A stretch of DNA of 64,000 nucleotides from Streptomyces brasiliensis (GCF_014647875.1 NZ_BMQA01000013.1:62001-126000); one strand, 5' to 3'. Shown: positions 50,307 to 60,341, numbered from the stretch's first letter. A program made the numbers and translations. The notes: a model not told the origin generated them from the letters alone.

Positions 50307-51302
50307 TCACCGGTCCTCCATGCCGTCTTCGTCACGCAGCCGCCGCCAGAGATGGGTGCGGCGCAGCACGAAGAGAGCGCCGAACAGGACGCACACCTGC
50401 AGTCCGACGGCCGGCATCCAGAACACCGCCCGGCTCTCCAGCTCGTCCGTCAGGTACGTGAAGTTCATGCCGAAGTACCCGGTCAGGAACGACAGCGGAA
50501 GAAAGATCGTGGACACGATCGCCAGCCGGTTGATCACACCGTTCTGCTCGCCCGAGACCAGGGAGGCATAGCCGGCGAAGGCGCGCCGGGCGGCGTCCTG
50601 GAGGGACTCGATGTCGGTGAGGACCAGCCGGGCGGCGTGCTGGGACTCGCGGGCGAACTGCTGGCGTTGCTCCGGAAAGCTGCGGCTGAGCATCCTCCGC
50701 GTGAAGATCTCGTCCGTCACCTGGAGATAGGGCAGGAGCGAGTGGTGCAGCCGGGCGGCCCGTCGGCGCAGCTGGGCGAGCCAATAGACCTGCTCGGGGC
50801 GCCGCTTGTCGAACATGTCGTCCTCGAGGTCCTCCACCATCAGGAGGTCGTGGATCGCCGCCCGGCGAAAGGTCTCCAGTGCCTCCTGCAGGAACAGGAA
50901 CAGGAACAGCACGGCCACGGTGTCGGCGGGCCTCTCCTGCCCCAGTTGCGCCGTCAGGCTGTCCAGCGGCGCGGCCGGTCCCCGGTGGACGATGATCAGG
51001 TGCCGTTCCGTCACCAGCGCGTGGATGTGGGTGATCCGGTTCCCGTCGACCGACGGTACGACGAAGTTCGCGCTGTCCCCGAGGAAATCGGCCCGCACGG
51101 GTTCACCCGCCCTGCCGAACCAGGACAGGTTCCCTCCTTCGATGCCGAGCCGGCGGGCGAGGTGCTGTTCGTCGGGTGGCGTGCCGTCGGGCAGCTGGAC
51201 GTCGACGAGCAGGAAATCGGACACGGCGAGGCGTTCGCGAGCTTCGGAGACATCAGTGCGAGTGACGGTTCCGTCCGGCATCGACACCACCGATACGATC
51301 AC
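50307..51302 (-). CDS. CorA-family magnesium/metal ion transporter
   Basis: A 331-residue CorA-like protein. The large N-terminal cytoplasmic domain (1-270) has long helices (EVSRSFPEQRQQFARESQHA-type). Two C-terminal membrane helices (LAIVSTIFLPLSFLTGYFGM; AVFWMPAVGLQVCVLFGALF) follow, with the signature G-M-N at the end of the first. It would form a pentameric Mg2+ channel. It reads away from the terminator of the sugar operon. Confidence 0.9.
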   Translation of the reverse strand: MIVSVVSMPDGTVTRTDVSEARERLAVSDFLLVDVQLPDGTPPDEQHLARRLGIEGGNLSWFGRAGEPVRADFLGDSANFVVPSVDGNRITHIHALVTERHLIIVHRGPAAPLDSLTAQLGQERPADTVAVLFLFLFLQEALETFRRAAIHDLLMVEDLEDDMFDKRRPEQVYWLAQLRRRAARLHHSLLPYLQVTDEIFTRRMLSRSFPEQRQQFARESQHAARLVLTDIESLQDAARRAFAGYASLVSGEQNGVINRLAIVSTIFLPLSFLTGYFGMNFTYLTDELESRAVFWMPAVGLQVCVLFGALFVLRRTHLWRRLRDEDGMEDR

Positions 51303-51345
51303 CGCCCCTCACTATCGTCACGAGACCCGTGAGTCCCACTCAGCG

Positions 51346-51385
51346 CACCGTTCGGAGTCCCCGCATGCGGGGACTCCGAACGGTG
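51346..51385. terminator. 40-bp perfect palindrome terminating the sugar operon
   Basis: CACCGTTCGGAGTCCCCGCA (51346-51365) is followed at once by its exact complement (51366-51385). It lies 20 bp beyond the stop of the beta-galactosidase gene and before CorA. As RNA it would form a 17-18-bp stem with a tiny loop. Confidence 0.8.
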
Positions 51386-51405
51386 AGGACAGCCGCCGGC
51401 GGTGG

Positions 51406-54378
51406 TCAGCCCGCCGTGATGCGCAACCGGATCGTGCGGGCCTCGGGACGCAGCGCGAAGTCGGGCCAGACGTCCGGTCCACAGGCCCGCGAGCCGAGCC
51501 CGTGCTGAGCGGCGTCGACGAACAGGTGACTCGTCGTCGAGTCCGGCAGCTCGAACGGGTGACCGGCCTGCGCGATCTGCTGCGGGGTGTGGCGGCTGAG
51601 CGTGAAGCCGGGGCGACGCCCGCGCGGGTCGGGGAGCGCCACGACGCGCAGCACGGTGGCGCCGGCACTCGTCAGCGTGAGCTGTCGCAGGTGGGAACGG
51701 TGACCGGTCTCCTGGGGGCGCGCGTAGTCGACGGAGAGGTCGCGGACGCCGGCCGAGAAGCGGCCGGTGCGTGCAGCCCGGAGACTGTCGGGGTACGACT
51801 CGTGAGGTCCGAGGCCGAACCAGTCGGCCCCGTCGACGGGAGACGTGCCGTCGGGCAGGTCGAGGCGGATCCCGATCCTCGGCCACACCGTCCGCCATCC
51901 GCTCGACGGCTCGATCTCGACACGCAGTTCCAGCCCGTCGCCCTCGATCGACCAGACGGACTCGACCAGCACCGACAGGGCGGAGTTCGCCGCGGAGACC
52001 TTGTCGAGGGTGCGCAGGGCATCCGCCGCGCGTTCCACCGACAGCCGCCGCGTGGTCAGTCGGTCGAGACCGTCGCGACGCCACAGCTCGGCGTTGGACA
52101 CGCCGGCGATGCTCGCGTCGCTCTCCTCCACGGCGTCGGACACGCCCTCGTCGTTGTCGGTCGGCGCACGGAACAACTCCAGACGCGGGCCCGCCACCGC
52201 ACGGTCGGCGAGGCGCACGAGGGTCCCGTCGACGAACTCGGCGACTCCGAGCGTCAGCGTTCCGCCGTCCGGCCGCCAGTCGGTGCGGTGCCGGACACGG
52301 GGCACGGGACGTGGCGTCGAGCGATCCAGCTGAGCCGTCGCGACCACGTGCCCGGCAGGCGCCCAGGGGGTGTCGGCCGCCAGTACCGCGTCGACGGTGA
52401 ACCAGGTCTCCGCGTCCCGCGACACCGGGATCTCCGGCAGCGGCACACGCTCCGATTCGCCCGCCGCGACGACGGGGACCTTCAACTCCCCGGATTCCAC
52501 GAGCGTCCCGTCGTGCTCGACCCGCCAGTGGAAGCGCAGGTCGGATGTGTCGGCCGAGTGCCGCAGGCTGGCGATCGCGATGTCGTCGCCGGTGAAGGCG
52601 AAGCGCAGCGGCTGCACCACCGCCTTGTACTCGTGGAGGCCGGGAGTCGGGACGTCGTTGCTCATCAGCATGCCGTCCATGACGAAGTTGCCGTCGTGGA
52701 CGACCTCGCCGAAGTCGCCGCCGTACGCGAAGTACGGAGTGCCGTCCGGGGCGGTCGTCAGGATGCCGTGATCGCGCCATTCCCAGACGAAGCCGCCGTG
52801 CAGGCGCGGATGTCGGTGCACGAGCGCCTCGTACTGATCGAGCGCTCCCGGGCCGTTGCCCATCGCATGGGCGTACTCGCAGAGGAGGAACGGCTTGGTG
52901 CGCTGCCGGGCGCTCTGCGCGGGCGTGCAGTTCAGCAGCGTGGAGCGTGAGTCGTCGCTGCCGATGCGCTCGGTCTCGGGCACCGACGCGTACATGCGGG
53001 AGTAGACGTCGGTGTACTCACCGGCGTGGTCACCCTCGTAGTGCACGGGGCGGCCGGCGTCGCGGGCGTGGACCCACGCCGACATCGCGGCGAGGTTGCT
53101 GCCGGTTCCCGCCTCGTTTCCGAGCGACCAGAGCACGACACTGGGATGGTTCTTGTCGCGTTCCACGGTGCGCCGGATGCGGTCGAGGTACGCCTCGCGC
53201 CAGGCCGGGTCGTCGCTCGGGTTGCCGGTCCAGCCGACCGCGTCGAAGCCGTGTGTCTCGAGATCGCATTCGAGGACGACCCAGAAGCCGAGTTCGTCGG
53301 CGAGGTCGAGCAGCCGGGGATGCGGCGGGTAGTGGCTGGTGCGGATCGCGTTCACGTTGAACCGCTTCATACGGGCCAGGTCCTCGCGGGCGTGCTCCTC
53401 GTCGAAGACGCGGCCGCGCTCGGGGTGCGTCTCGTGACGGTTGACGCCGTGGAACACGACCCGCCGGCCGTTGACCAGGAACCGGTCACCGCGGATCTCG
53501 ACCGTACGGAACCCCACCCGCAGGGCGACGCTCTCCGCCGCCGTCGACACGGTGACGTCGTACAGGCGGGGCCGTTCGGCCGACCAGGGCTCCACACCCT
53601 CGATGTCGAACGGCGACACGTCGGAGGCCGTCGACCAGATCCGTTCGACGCCGAGTTCGGGGATGCGCAGCGTGACCGGGAACGCCGTCGTGTCGGCGGT
53701 GACCTCCGGATCGACCCGTCCGCGTCCGTTGTCGTACCCGGTGCGCAGCCAGACGTCCTCGATGCCCCCGGCCGGACGGGCGATCAGCGTGACGTCACGG
53801 AAGATGCCTGGCAGCCACCACTGGTCCTGGTCCTCGAGATAGCTGGCCGCCGACCACTGGTGCACCCGTACGGCGACGATGTTGTCGCCGGGCCGCACCG
53901 CCGACGTCACGTCGAACTCGTGGGCCAGCCGGCTGCCACTGGCGGTGCCGATCTCGACGCCGTTCACCCACACCTTGAAGACCGACTCGACCCCGTCGAA
54001 CCGCAGCACGATCCGCTCGGCGTCCGACCAGTCGGCGGGTATGCCGATGTGACGGCGGTAGTCGCCGGTGGGGTTCTCGTCGGGGACGTGGGGCGGGTCG
54101 ATCGGGAACGGGTACTGGACGTTCGTGTAGATCGGCCTGCCGTACGTCCCGTCGCCCTGGAGCACCCAGTGGGAGGGCACCGGGGCGGTGTCCCAGCCGT
54201 GGTCGTCGAAGCCGTCGGCCGCGAAGTCCTCCGCCGCCGCCGTGGCGGACAGACGGAAGCGCCAAGGTCCGTTCAGCGACCGGGACGGCGCGTCGGAGTG
54301 CAGCCACGAGCGTGCCGGGCGCAGCGCGCCGCGCCCTGGTGCGGTGTCGGAAACGTACGCGGAAAGCTCGGAGAGCAC
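51406..54378 (-). CDS. glycoside hydrolase family 2 beta-galactosidase
   Basis: A ~990-residue LacZ-type enzyme. GTG 54378 (VLSELSAYV) is preferred over TTG 54405, because a purine-rich AAGAAAGAG precedes it. Domains: sugar-binding jelly roll (LNGPWRFRLSATAAAEDFAA), immunoglobulin-like domain, TIM barrel with NRHETHPERGRVFDEEHARE, acid/base Glu in VLWSLGNEAGTGSN, nucleophile Glu in PFLLCEYAHAMGNGPGALDQ, and C-terminal LacZ domain 4/small-chain part (WFGLGPHESYPDSLRAARTG). It lacks a signal peptide, so it acts on imported oligosaccharides. Last gene of the operon. Confidence 0.92.
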   Translation of the reverse strand: MLSELSAYVSDTAPGRGALRPARSWLHSDAPSRSLNGPWRFRLSATAAAEDFAADGFDDHGWDTAPVPSHWVLQGDGTYGRPIYTNVQYPFPIDPPHVPDENPTGDYRRHIGIPADWSDAERIVLRFDGVESVFKVWVNGVEIGTASGSRLAHEFDVTSAVRPGDNIVAVRVHQWSAASYLEDQDQWWLPGIFRDVTLIARPAGGIEDVWLRTGYDNGRGRVDPEVTADTTAFPVTLRIPELGVERIWSTASDVSPFDIEGVEPWSAERPRLYDVTVSTAAESVALRVGFRTVEIRGDRFLVNGRRVVFHGVNRHETHPERGRVFDEEHAREDLARMKRFNVNAIRTSHYPPHPRLLDLADELGFWVVLECDLETHGFDAVGWTGNPSDDPAWREAYLDRIRRTVERDKNHPSVVLWSLGNEAGTGSNLAAMSAWVHARDAGRPVHYEGDHAGEYTDVYSRMYASVPETERIGSDDSRSTLLNCTPAQSARQRTKPFLLCEYAHAMGNGPGALDQYEALVHRHPRLHGGFVWEWRDHGILTTAPDGTPYFAYGGDFGEVVHDGNFVMDGMLMSNDVPTPGLHEYKAVVQPLRFAFTGDDIAIASLRHSADTSDLRFHWRVEHDGTLVESGELKVPVVAAGESERVPLPEIPVSRDAETWFTVDAVLAADTPWAPAGHVVATAQLDRSTPRPVPRVRHRTDWRPDGGTLTLGVAEFVDGTLVRLADRAVAGPRLELFRAPTDNDEGVSDAVEESDASIAGVSNAELWRRDGLDRLTTRRLSVERAADALRTLDKVSAANSALSVLVESVWSIEGDGLELRVEIEPSSGWRTVWPRIGIRLDLPDGTSPVDGADWFGLGPHESYPDSLRAARTGRFSAGVRDLSVDYARPQETGHRSHLRQLTLTSAGATVLRVVALPDPRGRRPGFTLSRHTPQQIAQAGHPFELPDSTTSHLFVDAAQHGLGSRACGPDVWPDFALRPEARTIRLRITAG

Positions 54379-54435
54379 GAGGTCACGACTCTTTCTTGGT
54401 AGCAAGTGGGGGGACGCGAACGGGGGCTGCCGGGC

Positions 54436-57165
54436 CTACCGGACCACGATCGTGCGGATCTCCCAGGGGCCGAGGGCGAGTTCGAGCCCGTCCGCGACGG
54501 GCGACTCGGAGAGCGGCCGGCCGAGCAGGTCGACCGTGGTGGCCTCGGTGAACGCGCCGGTCATGCGGACGGACGAACCCGTGTCGCTCAGCGCGGTCAG
54601 CCGCACTTCGACGCCGGCTCCGCGCTCGGCGTCGGTGACGCGGCGGACACCGGAGACGAACACGTCCTCGCCGACGACGCGCAGCCCCGTCGCGCCCGGC
54701 GGCAACTGGCCGCCGACGGGCGCGGTGCCGCGGGTGACCAGGACGTCGTTGCGGAACTCCTCGGCGAGGGCGACGGCGTCGGCACCCTGCCAGCCGGTCG
54801 CCGAGGGCACGACGGCGAAGCGGTTCTCGATCCGCATCCCGAGGTCCTGCGCACCCGGTACGGGGATCTCGCTCGCGGCGGGCTCGTCGCGCAGGGGATG
54901 GATGTTGACGCTGATCGAGCCGATCGCCCGCAGCATCGTGATGGCCAACTCGGTGCCATCGCCCACGAGTTCGTACTCGCTGGAGTGGTCGAGCAGGACG
55001 GTGGCTGCCCCGGCGGACACGAACGCGCTCGCGGGGAAGGTCGGGATCGGGTACTCGCCCCAGCCGCCCTCGGAGGTCAGCCCGCGCTCGGTGACGGCGA
55101 ACTGACCTGCGGACGCGGACGTGCTCACCGGCTCGGGCAGCGGCACATGGAAGCGCAGCCGGTGGTCGGCGGACTGGTTCAGGAACGATGTGGAGACCCG
55201 GACGAACGGCTCACCCGCGCGCACCTCCACCAACGTCTCGACCGGCGTCGGCACGGTCTCGCCGGCGCGGACGTCACGGTCGGACGAGAGAGCGGTGGGC
55301 CATGCGTAGACGCGGGTGACCCGCAGCCGCGACCGCAGGGGGCCGCTCTCGAGGAGTTCGACGGTGCTCTCCGTCGGTTCCGACACGAGCACGTCGTGGG
55401 CCGGAGGAGCGTAGTTGTAGCTGTCGCCCCGGTCACCGCCGTCGACGAGGCGGCCGACGCCGTGCAGCACCGTGCCGTCGGCGCCCGTGATGTCGAGGGT
55501 GCCGTCGGCGGCGACCTCGACCTCGACCAGCCCGTTCGAGAGCGTGCGGGGCGTTGCGGCCGCGGGGGTGAGCGTCGGCGACGGTTCGGCGGGCCCGTCG
55601 CTCGGCTCGACCCGGAAGCTCGCGAGCCCGGACGCGGGAACCACCACCGGCACCAGCGCGGTCGCCCGTGCCTCCGCCAGCGTCAGCACCCGCCACTCAC
55701 CGGGATGCGCGGCGGCCGCGGCGGCGACCTCGCGGCGCAGGATCAGCAGGTCGAACGGTCCGGCGGCCGGTACCTCGGCGAGATGGAAGACGAGCGAGCC
55801 CGGGGTGAGGTCGTAGTGGTCGATCAGCCGGCCGAACAGCTCGCGACGATGAATACGGCGCAGCACGCGCTCGAGCTGCGAGGCGTCCATGCGCTCGTCG
55901 CTGAGCACGGTCGGCGCCTCGGAGACCAGCTGCACGGGCCGAGCCGTGCCGTCGGCGGCGGTTGCGACCAGCGCGGTGCCCTCGGGCGGGGCCACGACGT
56001 CCGCCTCGACCAATGCCGTACGGGGAAAGGGGAGCGTGTTGGCGACCAGGTGGCCGTCGCCCGGCACCGAGGCGGCTGGCTCGGCGAGGGCCGCGTCCCG
56101 GACGGCGCGGGCCGTCTGCGTGGCCTCGGCGAGCCGTGCCTCCACCTGCTCACAGGTCTCGTCGGTGCCGGAGCCGACCACCGAGTCGTGCGCGGTCGAC
56201 TCGATGATCTTGTGCCAGGCGAGCGTCAGGAACGGCGAGTCGTCACGCCGTGACCACAGGGCGTTCACGCGCTCCGCGTGGTCGATCGTGCGCTCGGCGA
56301 CGGCCATCCGCTGCTTGAGCCCGAGTCTCACGGACAGCACACCCGGCAGGATGTTGCCGCGCACGTGGCTGCGCAGCTCACCCGTGACGACGGCGGACAC
56401 CTCGTCGCGGACGTGCTTGCGGATGTACTCGTCGAGCGTCGCGATGGTGATGGCCCGCTCCTCGCCGGACGCCTGTCGCAGCCACGCCGTGAGCCGCGGG
56501 TCCGGCGCGTTGTGGTCGGTGCCGGCCATCGCCAGCACCGGGTCGTTGCCCCAGCGCCCGGCCGTCATCTCCGCGTAGTCGCCGAGCGCGCGCCCGATCC
56601 GGTCAGGGACCAGCAGGACGTCGAGCCCGTTGTCGTAGCCGTCGAAGAGGAACTCGGTGCGCACCTCGGAGCCGTCGGGCGCGCGCCAGCGGAAGGCGTG
56701 ACCGTCGACGGAGCCGGGCACCCCGCGCCACAGCGCCGCGTGCTCGATGCCGGCGCGCGCGAGGATCTGCGGCATCTGCGCGATGTGGCCGAACATGTCC
56801 GGCAGATAGCCGATGGGCATCGAGCCGCCGAGCCCGGCCGCGGCCGCCCACCCCATCTGCAGGTTCCGCACGATGGTCTCGCCGGAGCAGAGGAATTCGT
56901 CGAGCAGGATCAGCCAGGGACCGATGGCGAGCTGACCTCCGCCGACCAGGGCCGCGACCCGGTCGCGGTTCTCCGGCCGCATCTCGAGGTAGTCCTCGAT
57001 CGCGGCCATCTGCCCGTCGACGGTGAACCGGAAGTCCGGGTTCGCCTCGGCCGTCTCCAGCACGGTGTCGAGGGCGGCGACGAGCCGGTGCCGGAACACC
57101 TGGAACGGCTCGTACCACTCCCGGTCCCAGTGGAAATGGGGTACGAAGACGGCGGAGTTCGGCAT
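54436..57165 (-). CDS. glycoside hydrolase family 38 alpha-mannosidase
   Basis: A 909-residue cytoplasmic alpha-mannosidase from ATG 57165 (MPNSAVFVPHFHWDREWYEP). The zinc-site H-x-H-W-D is at 10-14. The catalytic nucleophile Asp is in GYLPDMFGHIAQMPQILARA, and later metal ligands are in LAWHKIIESTAHDSVVGSG. A long beta-sandwich C-terminal half follows (from ~residue 380). The upstream open frame to 57762 is antisense-like shadow of the permease. It removes alpha-linked mannose from imported glycans. It lies between the permease and the beta-galactosidase in the operon. Confidence 0.92.
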   Translation of the reverse strand: MPNSAVFVPHFHWDREWYEPFQVFRHRLVAALDTVLETAEANPDFRFTVDGQMAAIEDYLEMRPENRDRVAALVGGGQLAIGPWLILLDEFLCSGETIVRNLQMGWAAAAGLGGSMPIGYLPDMFGHIAQMPQILARAGIEHAALWRGVPGSVDGHAFRWRAPDGSEVRTEFLFDGYDNGLDVLLVPDRIGRALGDYAEMTAGRWGNDPVLAMAGTDHNAPDPRLTAWLRQASGEERAITIATLDEYIRKHVRDEVSAVVTGELRSHVRGNILPGVLSVRLGLKQRMAVAERTIDHAERVNALWSRRDDSPFLTLAWHKIIESTAHDSVVGSGTDETCEQVEARLAEATQTARAVRDAALAEPAASVPGDGHLVANTLPFPRTALVEADVVAPPEGTALVATAADGTARPVQLVSEAPTVLSDERMDASQLERVLRRIHRRELFGRLIDHYDLTPGSLVFHLAEVPAAGPFDLLILRREVAAAAAAHPGEWRVLTLAEARATALVPVVVPASGLASFRVEPSDGPAEPSPTLTPAAATPRTLSNGLVEVEVAADGTLDITGADGTVLHGVGRLVDGGDRGDSYNYAPPAHDVLVSEPTESTVELLESGPLRSRLRVTRVYAWPTALSSDRDVRAGETVPTPVETLVEVRAGEPFVRVSTSFLNQSADHRLRFHVPLPEPVSTSASAGQFAVTERGLTSEGGWGEYPIPTFPASAFVSAGAATVLLDHSSEYELVGDGTELAITMLRAIGSISVNIHPLRDEPAASEIPVPGAQDLGMRIENRFAVVPSATGWQGADAVALAEEFRNDVLVTRGTAPVGGQLPPGATGLRVVGEDVFVSGVRRVTDAERGAGVEVRLTALSDTGSSVRMTGAFTEATTVDLLGRPLSESPVADGLELALGPWEIRTIVVR

Positions 57166-57197
57166 GGCGGCAGGAACCTTCTGTGCAGAGGGGACGG

Positions 57198-58055
57198 TCA
57201 CTTGAGGGAGCCCGCGGCGAGCCCGGTGCGCCAGAACCGCTGGAGCAGGATGAACACGATGATCACGGGCACGATCGAGACCAGCGAACCGGTGATCACG
57301 GACTCCTGGAGGAGTGGCGCGCGGGCGGTCTGGCCGTTCCACTCGTACAGGCCGAGCGTGATCGGGAACAACGACTCCTTCTGCAGCATCACCATGGGCA
57401 GGAAGAAGTTGTTCCAGATGGTGACGAACTGGAAGAGGAAGATGGTCACCAGTGCCGGTGTCATCAGTTTGAACGCCACCGAGAAGAAGGTGCGGAACTC
57501 GCCGGCGCCGTCCAGGCGTGCCGACTCGATGAGTTCCTGGGGTATGGCGGCGTTGGCGAAGATGCGCGCGAGGTAGACGCCGAACGGACTGACGATGCTG
57601 GGCAGGAACACCGCGAGGTAGGTGTTGACGATCCCCGTCGCCGAGAACAGGAGGAACAGCGGGAGCGCGAGCGCGGTGGTGGGGACGAGGACGCCGCCGA
57701 GGATGACGGAGAACAGGAACTCCCGCCCACGGAAGGGGAACTTGGCGAGCGCGTAGCCGCACAGCGCCGAGATCAGCGTGCCGACGGCCGCGCCGAGCAC
57801 CGCGTAGATCACGGTGTTGAGGGCCCAGCGTCCGAAGATGCCGTCGCTGCGGGTGAACAGGGTGTCCAGGTTGTCGAACAGATTGAAGTGCGAGAACGTC
57901 AGGCCGTTGGTGGCCGCGAGATCGCCCTGCCGCTTGGTCGCCGCCACGATCAGGAAGTAGATCGGCAGCAGGAAGTAGATCGCCAGGAAGAGCATCAACG
58001 CCATGGCGGTCGTACGGCTGACGCGGCTCTCGCGGATCGTGCGTGGGTTGCTCAC
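57198..58055 (-). CDS. carbohydrate ABC transporter permease (MalG-like)
   Basis: A 285-residue permease from GTG 58055, overlapping the previous stop by 4 bp (GTGA). Six helices are seen (TTAMALMLFLAIYFLLPIYF first). The EAA loop that contacts the ATPase is ELIESARLDGAGEFRTFFSV. It forms the channel with the preceding MalF-like subunit. No ATPase gene is in the operon, so a shared MsiK-type ATPase is likely, as usual in Streptomyces. Confidence 0.93.
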   Translation of the reverse strand: MSNPRTIRESRVSRTTAMALMLFLAIYFLLPIYFLIVAATKRQGDLAATNGLTFSHFNLFDNLDTLFTRSDGIFGRWALNTVIYAVLGAAVGTLISALCGYALAKFPFRGREFLFSVILGGVLVPTTALALPLFLLFSATGIVNTYLAVFLPSIVSPFGVYLARIFANAAIPQELIESARLDGAGEFRTFFSVAFKLMTPALVTIFLFQFVTIWNNFFLPMVMLQKESLFPITLGLYEWNGQTARAPLLQESVITGSLVSIVPVIIVFILLQRFWRTGLAAGSLK

Positions 58056-58999
58056 AGTCCGGCCCTCTTCGTGGTCAGTCGCAGGAACCCGAAGCTCAGG
58101 ACGAAGGTGATGACCGCGATGACGACCGAGATCGCCGCGGCCTGCTGGTAGTTGTTCCCGGAGGCCACCGCGTACGCGAGCATGTTCGGGGTGAACGTGC
58201 TCGAGATGTTCGAGGAGATCTGGCGCAGCACGGCGGGCTCGGCGTAGAGCTGCAGCGTGCCGATGATCGAGAACACCGTGGTGAGGATGATGGACGGGGC
58301 GATGACCGGGACCTTGATCCGCCAGGCGATCGTCCAGTTGCTCGCACCGTCGATCTTGGCGGCTTCGTAGAGTTCCTGCGGGATCGACTGCAGCGCCGAG
58401 AACATGATCAGCATGTTGTAGCCGGTCCACAGCCAGGTGGAGACGTTCGCCGCCGACCACAGCACGGCGCCCGCGCCGAGGAAATCCGGGTGCAGGCCTG
58501 CACCCTTCAACAGGTCGACGACGGGGCTGAGCTGGGGCGAGTAGAGGTACGACCACATGATCGCGGCGATGACACCGGGCACGGCGTACGGCATGAACGC
58601 CGTGACGCGGAAGAACGCCTTGACCTTCAGCAGGGGGGTGTCGAGCAGCAGCGCCATGATCAGCGCGACGAACAGCATGACCGGCACCTGCACGATGCCG
58701 AACAGTCCGATGCGGCCGATGCTGGCCCAGAACTCGGCGTTCTGGAACACCTGCGTGTACTGCTCGAAGCCGCCGAAGGTCGTGTAGGACGTGCCGTACT
58801 GGCCGCCGGTGCGCCGTACGACGAGGAAGCTCTGCCAGAGCGCGTAGCCCACGGGCACCAGGTAGAACAGCACGAACGGCAGGAAGAACGGGATCAGGAA
58901 CGCGACGACGGTGCGCGCCCGGGGGCCGCCGCCGAGCTGACGACGGCGGCTCCGGGCCGGTGCCACCACGCGGGTCGCGCGGGTTGCGAGGTCGGTCAT
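58052..58999 (-). CDS. carbohydrate ABC transporter permease (MalF-like)
   Basis: A 315-residue permease with six predicted helices, starting after a basic N-terminus (VVAFLIPFFLPFVLFYLVPV). The EAA loop is ELYEAAKIDGASNWTIAWRI. It begins 7 bp after the binding-protein gene and overlaps the next permease by 4 bp, so all three are co-translated. Confidence 0.93.
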   Translation of the reverse strand: MTDLATRATRVVAPARSRRRQLGGGPRARTVVAFLIPFFLPFVLFYLVPVGYALWQSFLVVRRTGGQYGTSYTTFGGFEQYTQVFQNAEFWASIGRIGLFGIVQVPVMLFVALIMALLLDTPLLKVKAFFRVTAFMPYAVPGVIAAIMWSYLYSPQLSPVVDLLKGAGLHPDFLGAGAVLWSAANVSTWLWTGYNMLIMFSALQSIPQELYEAAKIDGASNWTIAWRIKVPVIAPSIILTTVFSIIGTLQLYAEPAVLRQISSNISSTFTPNMLAYAVASGNNYQQAAAISVVIAVITFVLSFGFLRLTTKRAGL

Positions 59000-59006
59000 G
59001 CTGCGG

Positions 59007-60341
59007 TCACTTGCCCGCCGCGGCCGGGATCGCCTGGTCCTTCATCGACTTCAGGGCCGACTCCTGGGCCGCCGAGAGCGCGTCGGTGAGCGCGCCGTTG
59101 CCGGCCGCCGCCTTGGCCATCGCGTCCTGGAGCGCCAGGTTCACCGTCTTCTGGGTGGGGCCCCAGGAGAAGCTGGTGTCGATCTTCTTGGACGAGTCGG
59201 CGAAGACGTCGAAGATCTTCTCGTCGGCGTAGTACGGAACGCCCTTCGACAGGGCCGGCAGCTCCAGACCGGCGTTGGCCGCCGGGTAGAGACCGCCGAG
59301 CTTGTTCTCCAGCGCGAGGGCCTCCGGGTCGGTGTTCAGCCAGGTGTTGAACTTGACCGACTCGTGCAGATGCTTGTTGCCCTTCATGAACGCGACGGTC
59401 GACCCGCCCCAGTCCCCGGAGGCGCCGTTCGTGCCCCACGTCGGCATCGGGACGATGGTCCACTTCCCGGCCTGCTTGGGCAGGTTGTCGCGGAACATGC
59501 TGTAGCCCCAGGCCGCGCCGACGTAGGTGGCGATCTGGTCTTTCTGGTACGCCGCGTACATCTGCGTCGACCCGTGGGCGAGGTCGGTGCGCACGAGCTT
59601 GTCGGAGATCAGCTTCTGCCAGTACTCCGCGACCTGCTTGCTCTGGTCGGACTCGACCGTCACGTGCCACTTGTCGCCGGAGTAGCCGTACATCTCGGCG
59701 TTGTTCTGCCAGAGCAGCCCGTTGAACCATTCGGCGTTGTTCGGGTCGAAGAACGTGATGCTGAGGTCGGGGTCCGCCTTGTGCAGCTTCTGCGCGTCCA
59801 CCGCGTACTCGTCCCAGGTCTTCGGGATCGCGAGCCCGTGCTTCTTGAAGATGTCGCTGCGCACGTAGAGGGCCATCGGGCCGGTGTCCTGGGGGAGGGC
59901 GAACACTCCGGTGCCGCCGAAGCTGGTCTGCGACCAGGTCCACGGAACGAACTTCGACTTGGCCGCGCTGGCCGCCGAGCAGGCCGAGGCGTCCACGAAG
60001 GCGTTCTGCGTGCGCAGGCTGGGCAGCTCGTCGTAGCCGACCTGGGCCAGCTCGGGCGCCTTGCCTGCCTTGAGGGCGTTGCCCAGGGTGCCGTACTGGT
60101 CGTTGGAGATGTTCTTCGTCTGGACCTGGATGTCCGGGTTCTTCTCGTTCCACAGGGCGACGACCTTGTCCATGCCCGGGACGGTGTTCCAGTACTGGAG
60201 GGTGACCTTGCCCTTCGCGGGCGTACAGGAGGCCGCGGATGCCTTGTCCGACGGCGCGGGCGACGAGCATCCGGCGAGTACGACGGCACTGGCCGCCGCG
60301 GCGACGAGGGCGAGGCGGACGCGCGTGACTGTGTTGCTCAT
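59007..60341 (-). CDS. extracellular sugar-binding lipoprotein of ABC transporter
   Basis: A 444-residue family 1 solute-binding protein. The signal peptide and lipobox VVLAGCSS place the lipidated Cys at about residue 25. VTLQYWNTVPGMDKVVALWN and FKKHGLAIPKTWDEYAVDAQ are typical of oligosaccharide-binding proteins. It captures the substrate outside the membrane and delivers it to the two permeases that follow. Three abutting palindromic operators lie 69-104 bp upstream of its start. Confidence 0.93.
   Translation of the reverse strand: MSNTVTRVRLALVAAAASAVVLAGCSSPAPSDKASAASCTPAKGKVTLQYWNTVPGMDKVVALWNEKNPDIQVQTKNISNDQYGTLGNALKAGKAPELAQVGYDELPSLRTQNAFVDASACSAASAAKSKFVPWTWSQTSFGGTGVFALPQDTGPMALYVRSDIFKKHGLAIPKTWDEYAVDAQKLHKADPDLSITFFDPNNAEWFNGLLWQNNAEMYGYSGDKWHVTVESDQSKQVAEYWQKLISDKLVRTDLAHGSTQMYAAYQKDQIATYVGAAWGYSMFRDNLPKQAGKWTIVPMPTWGTNGASGDWGGSTVAFMKGNKHLHESVKFNTWLNTDPEALALENKLGGLYPAANAGLELPALSKGVPYYADEKIFDVFADSSKKIDTSFSWGPTQKTVNLALQDAMAKAAAGNGALTDALSAAQESALKSMKDQAIPAAAGK

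Noticed and set aside
57166..57762. Upstream extension of the alpha-mannosidase frame
   Set aside because: The extension lies over the permease gene in another frame. The family's N-terminal H-x-H-W-D motif begins right after ATG 57165.
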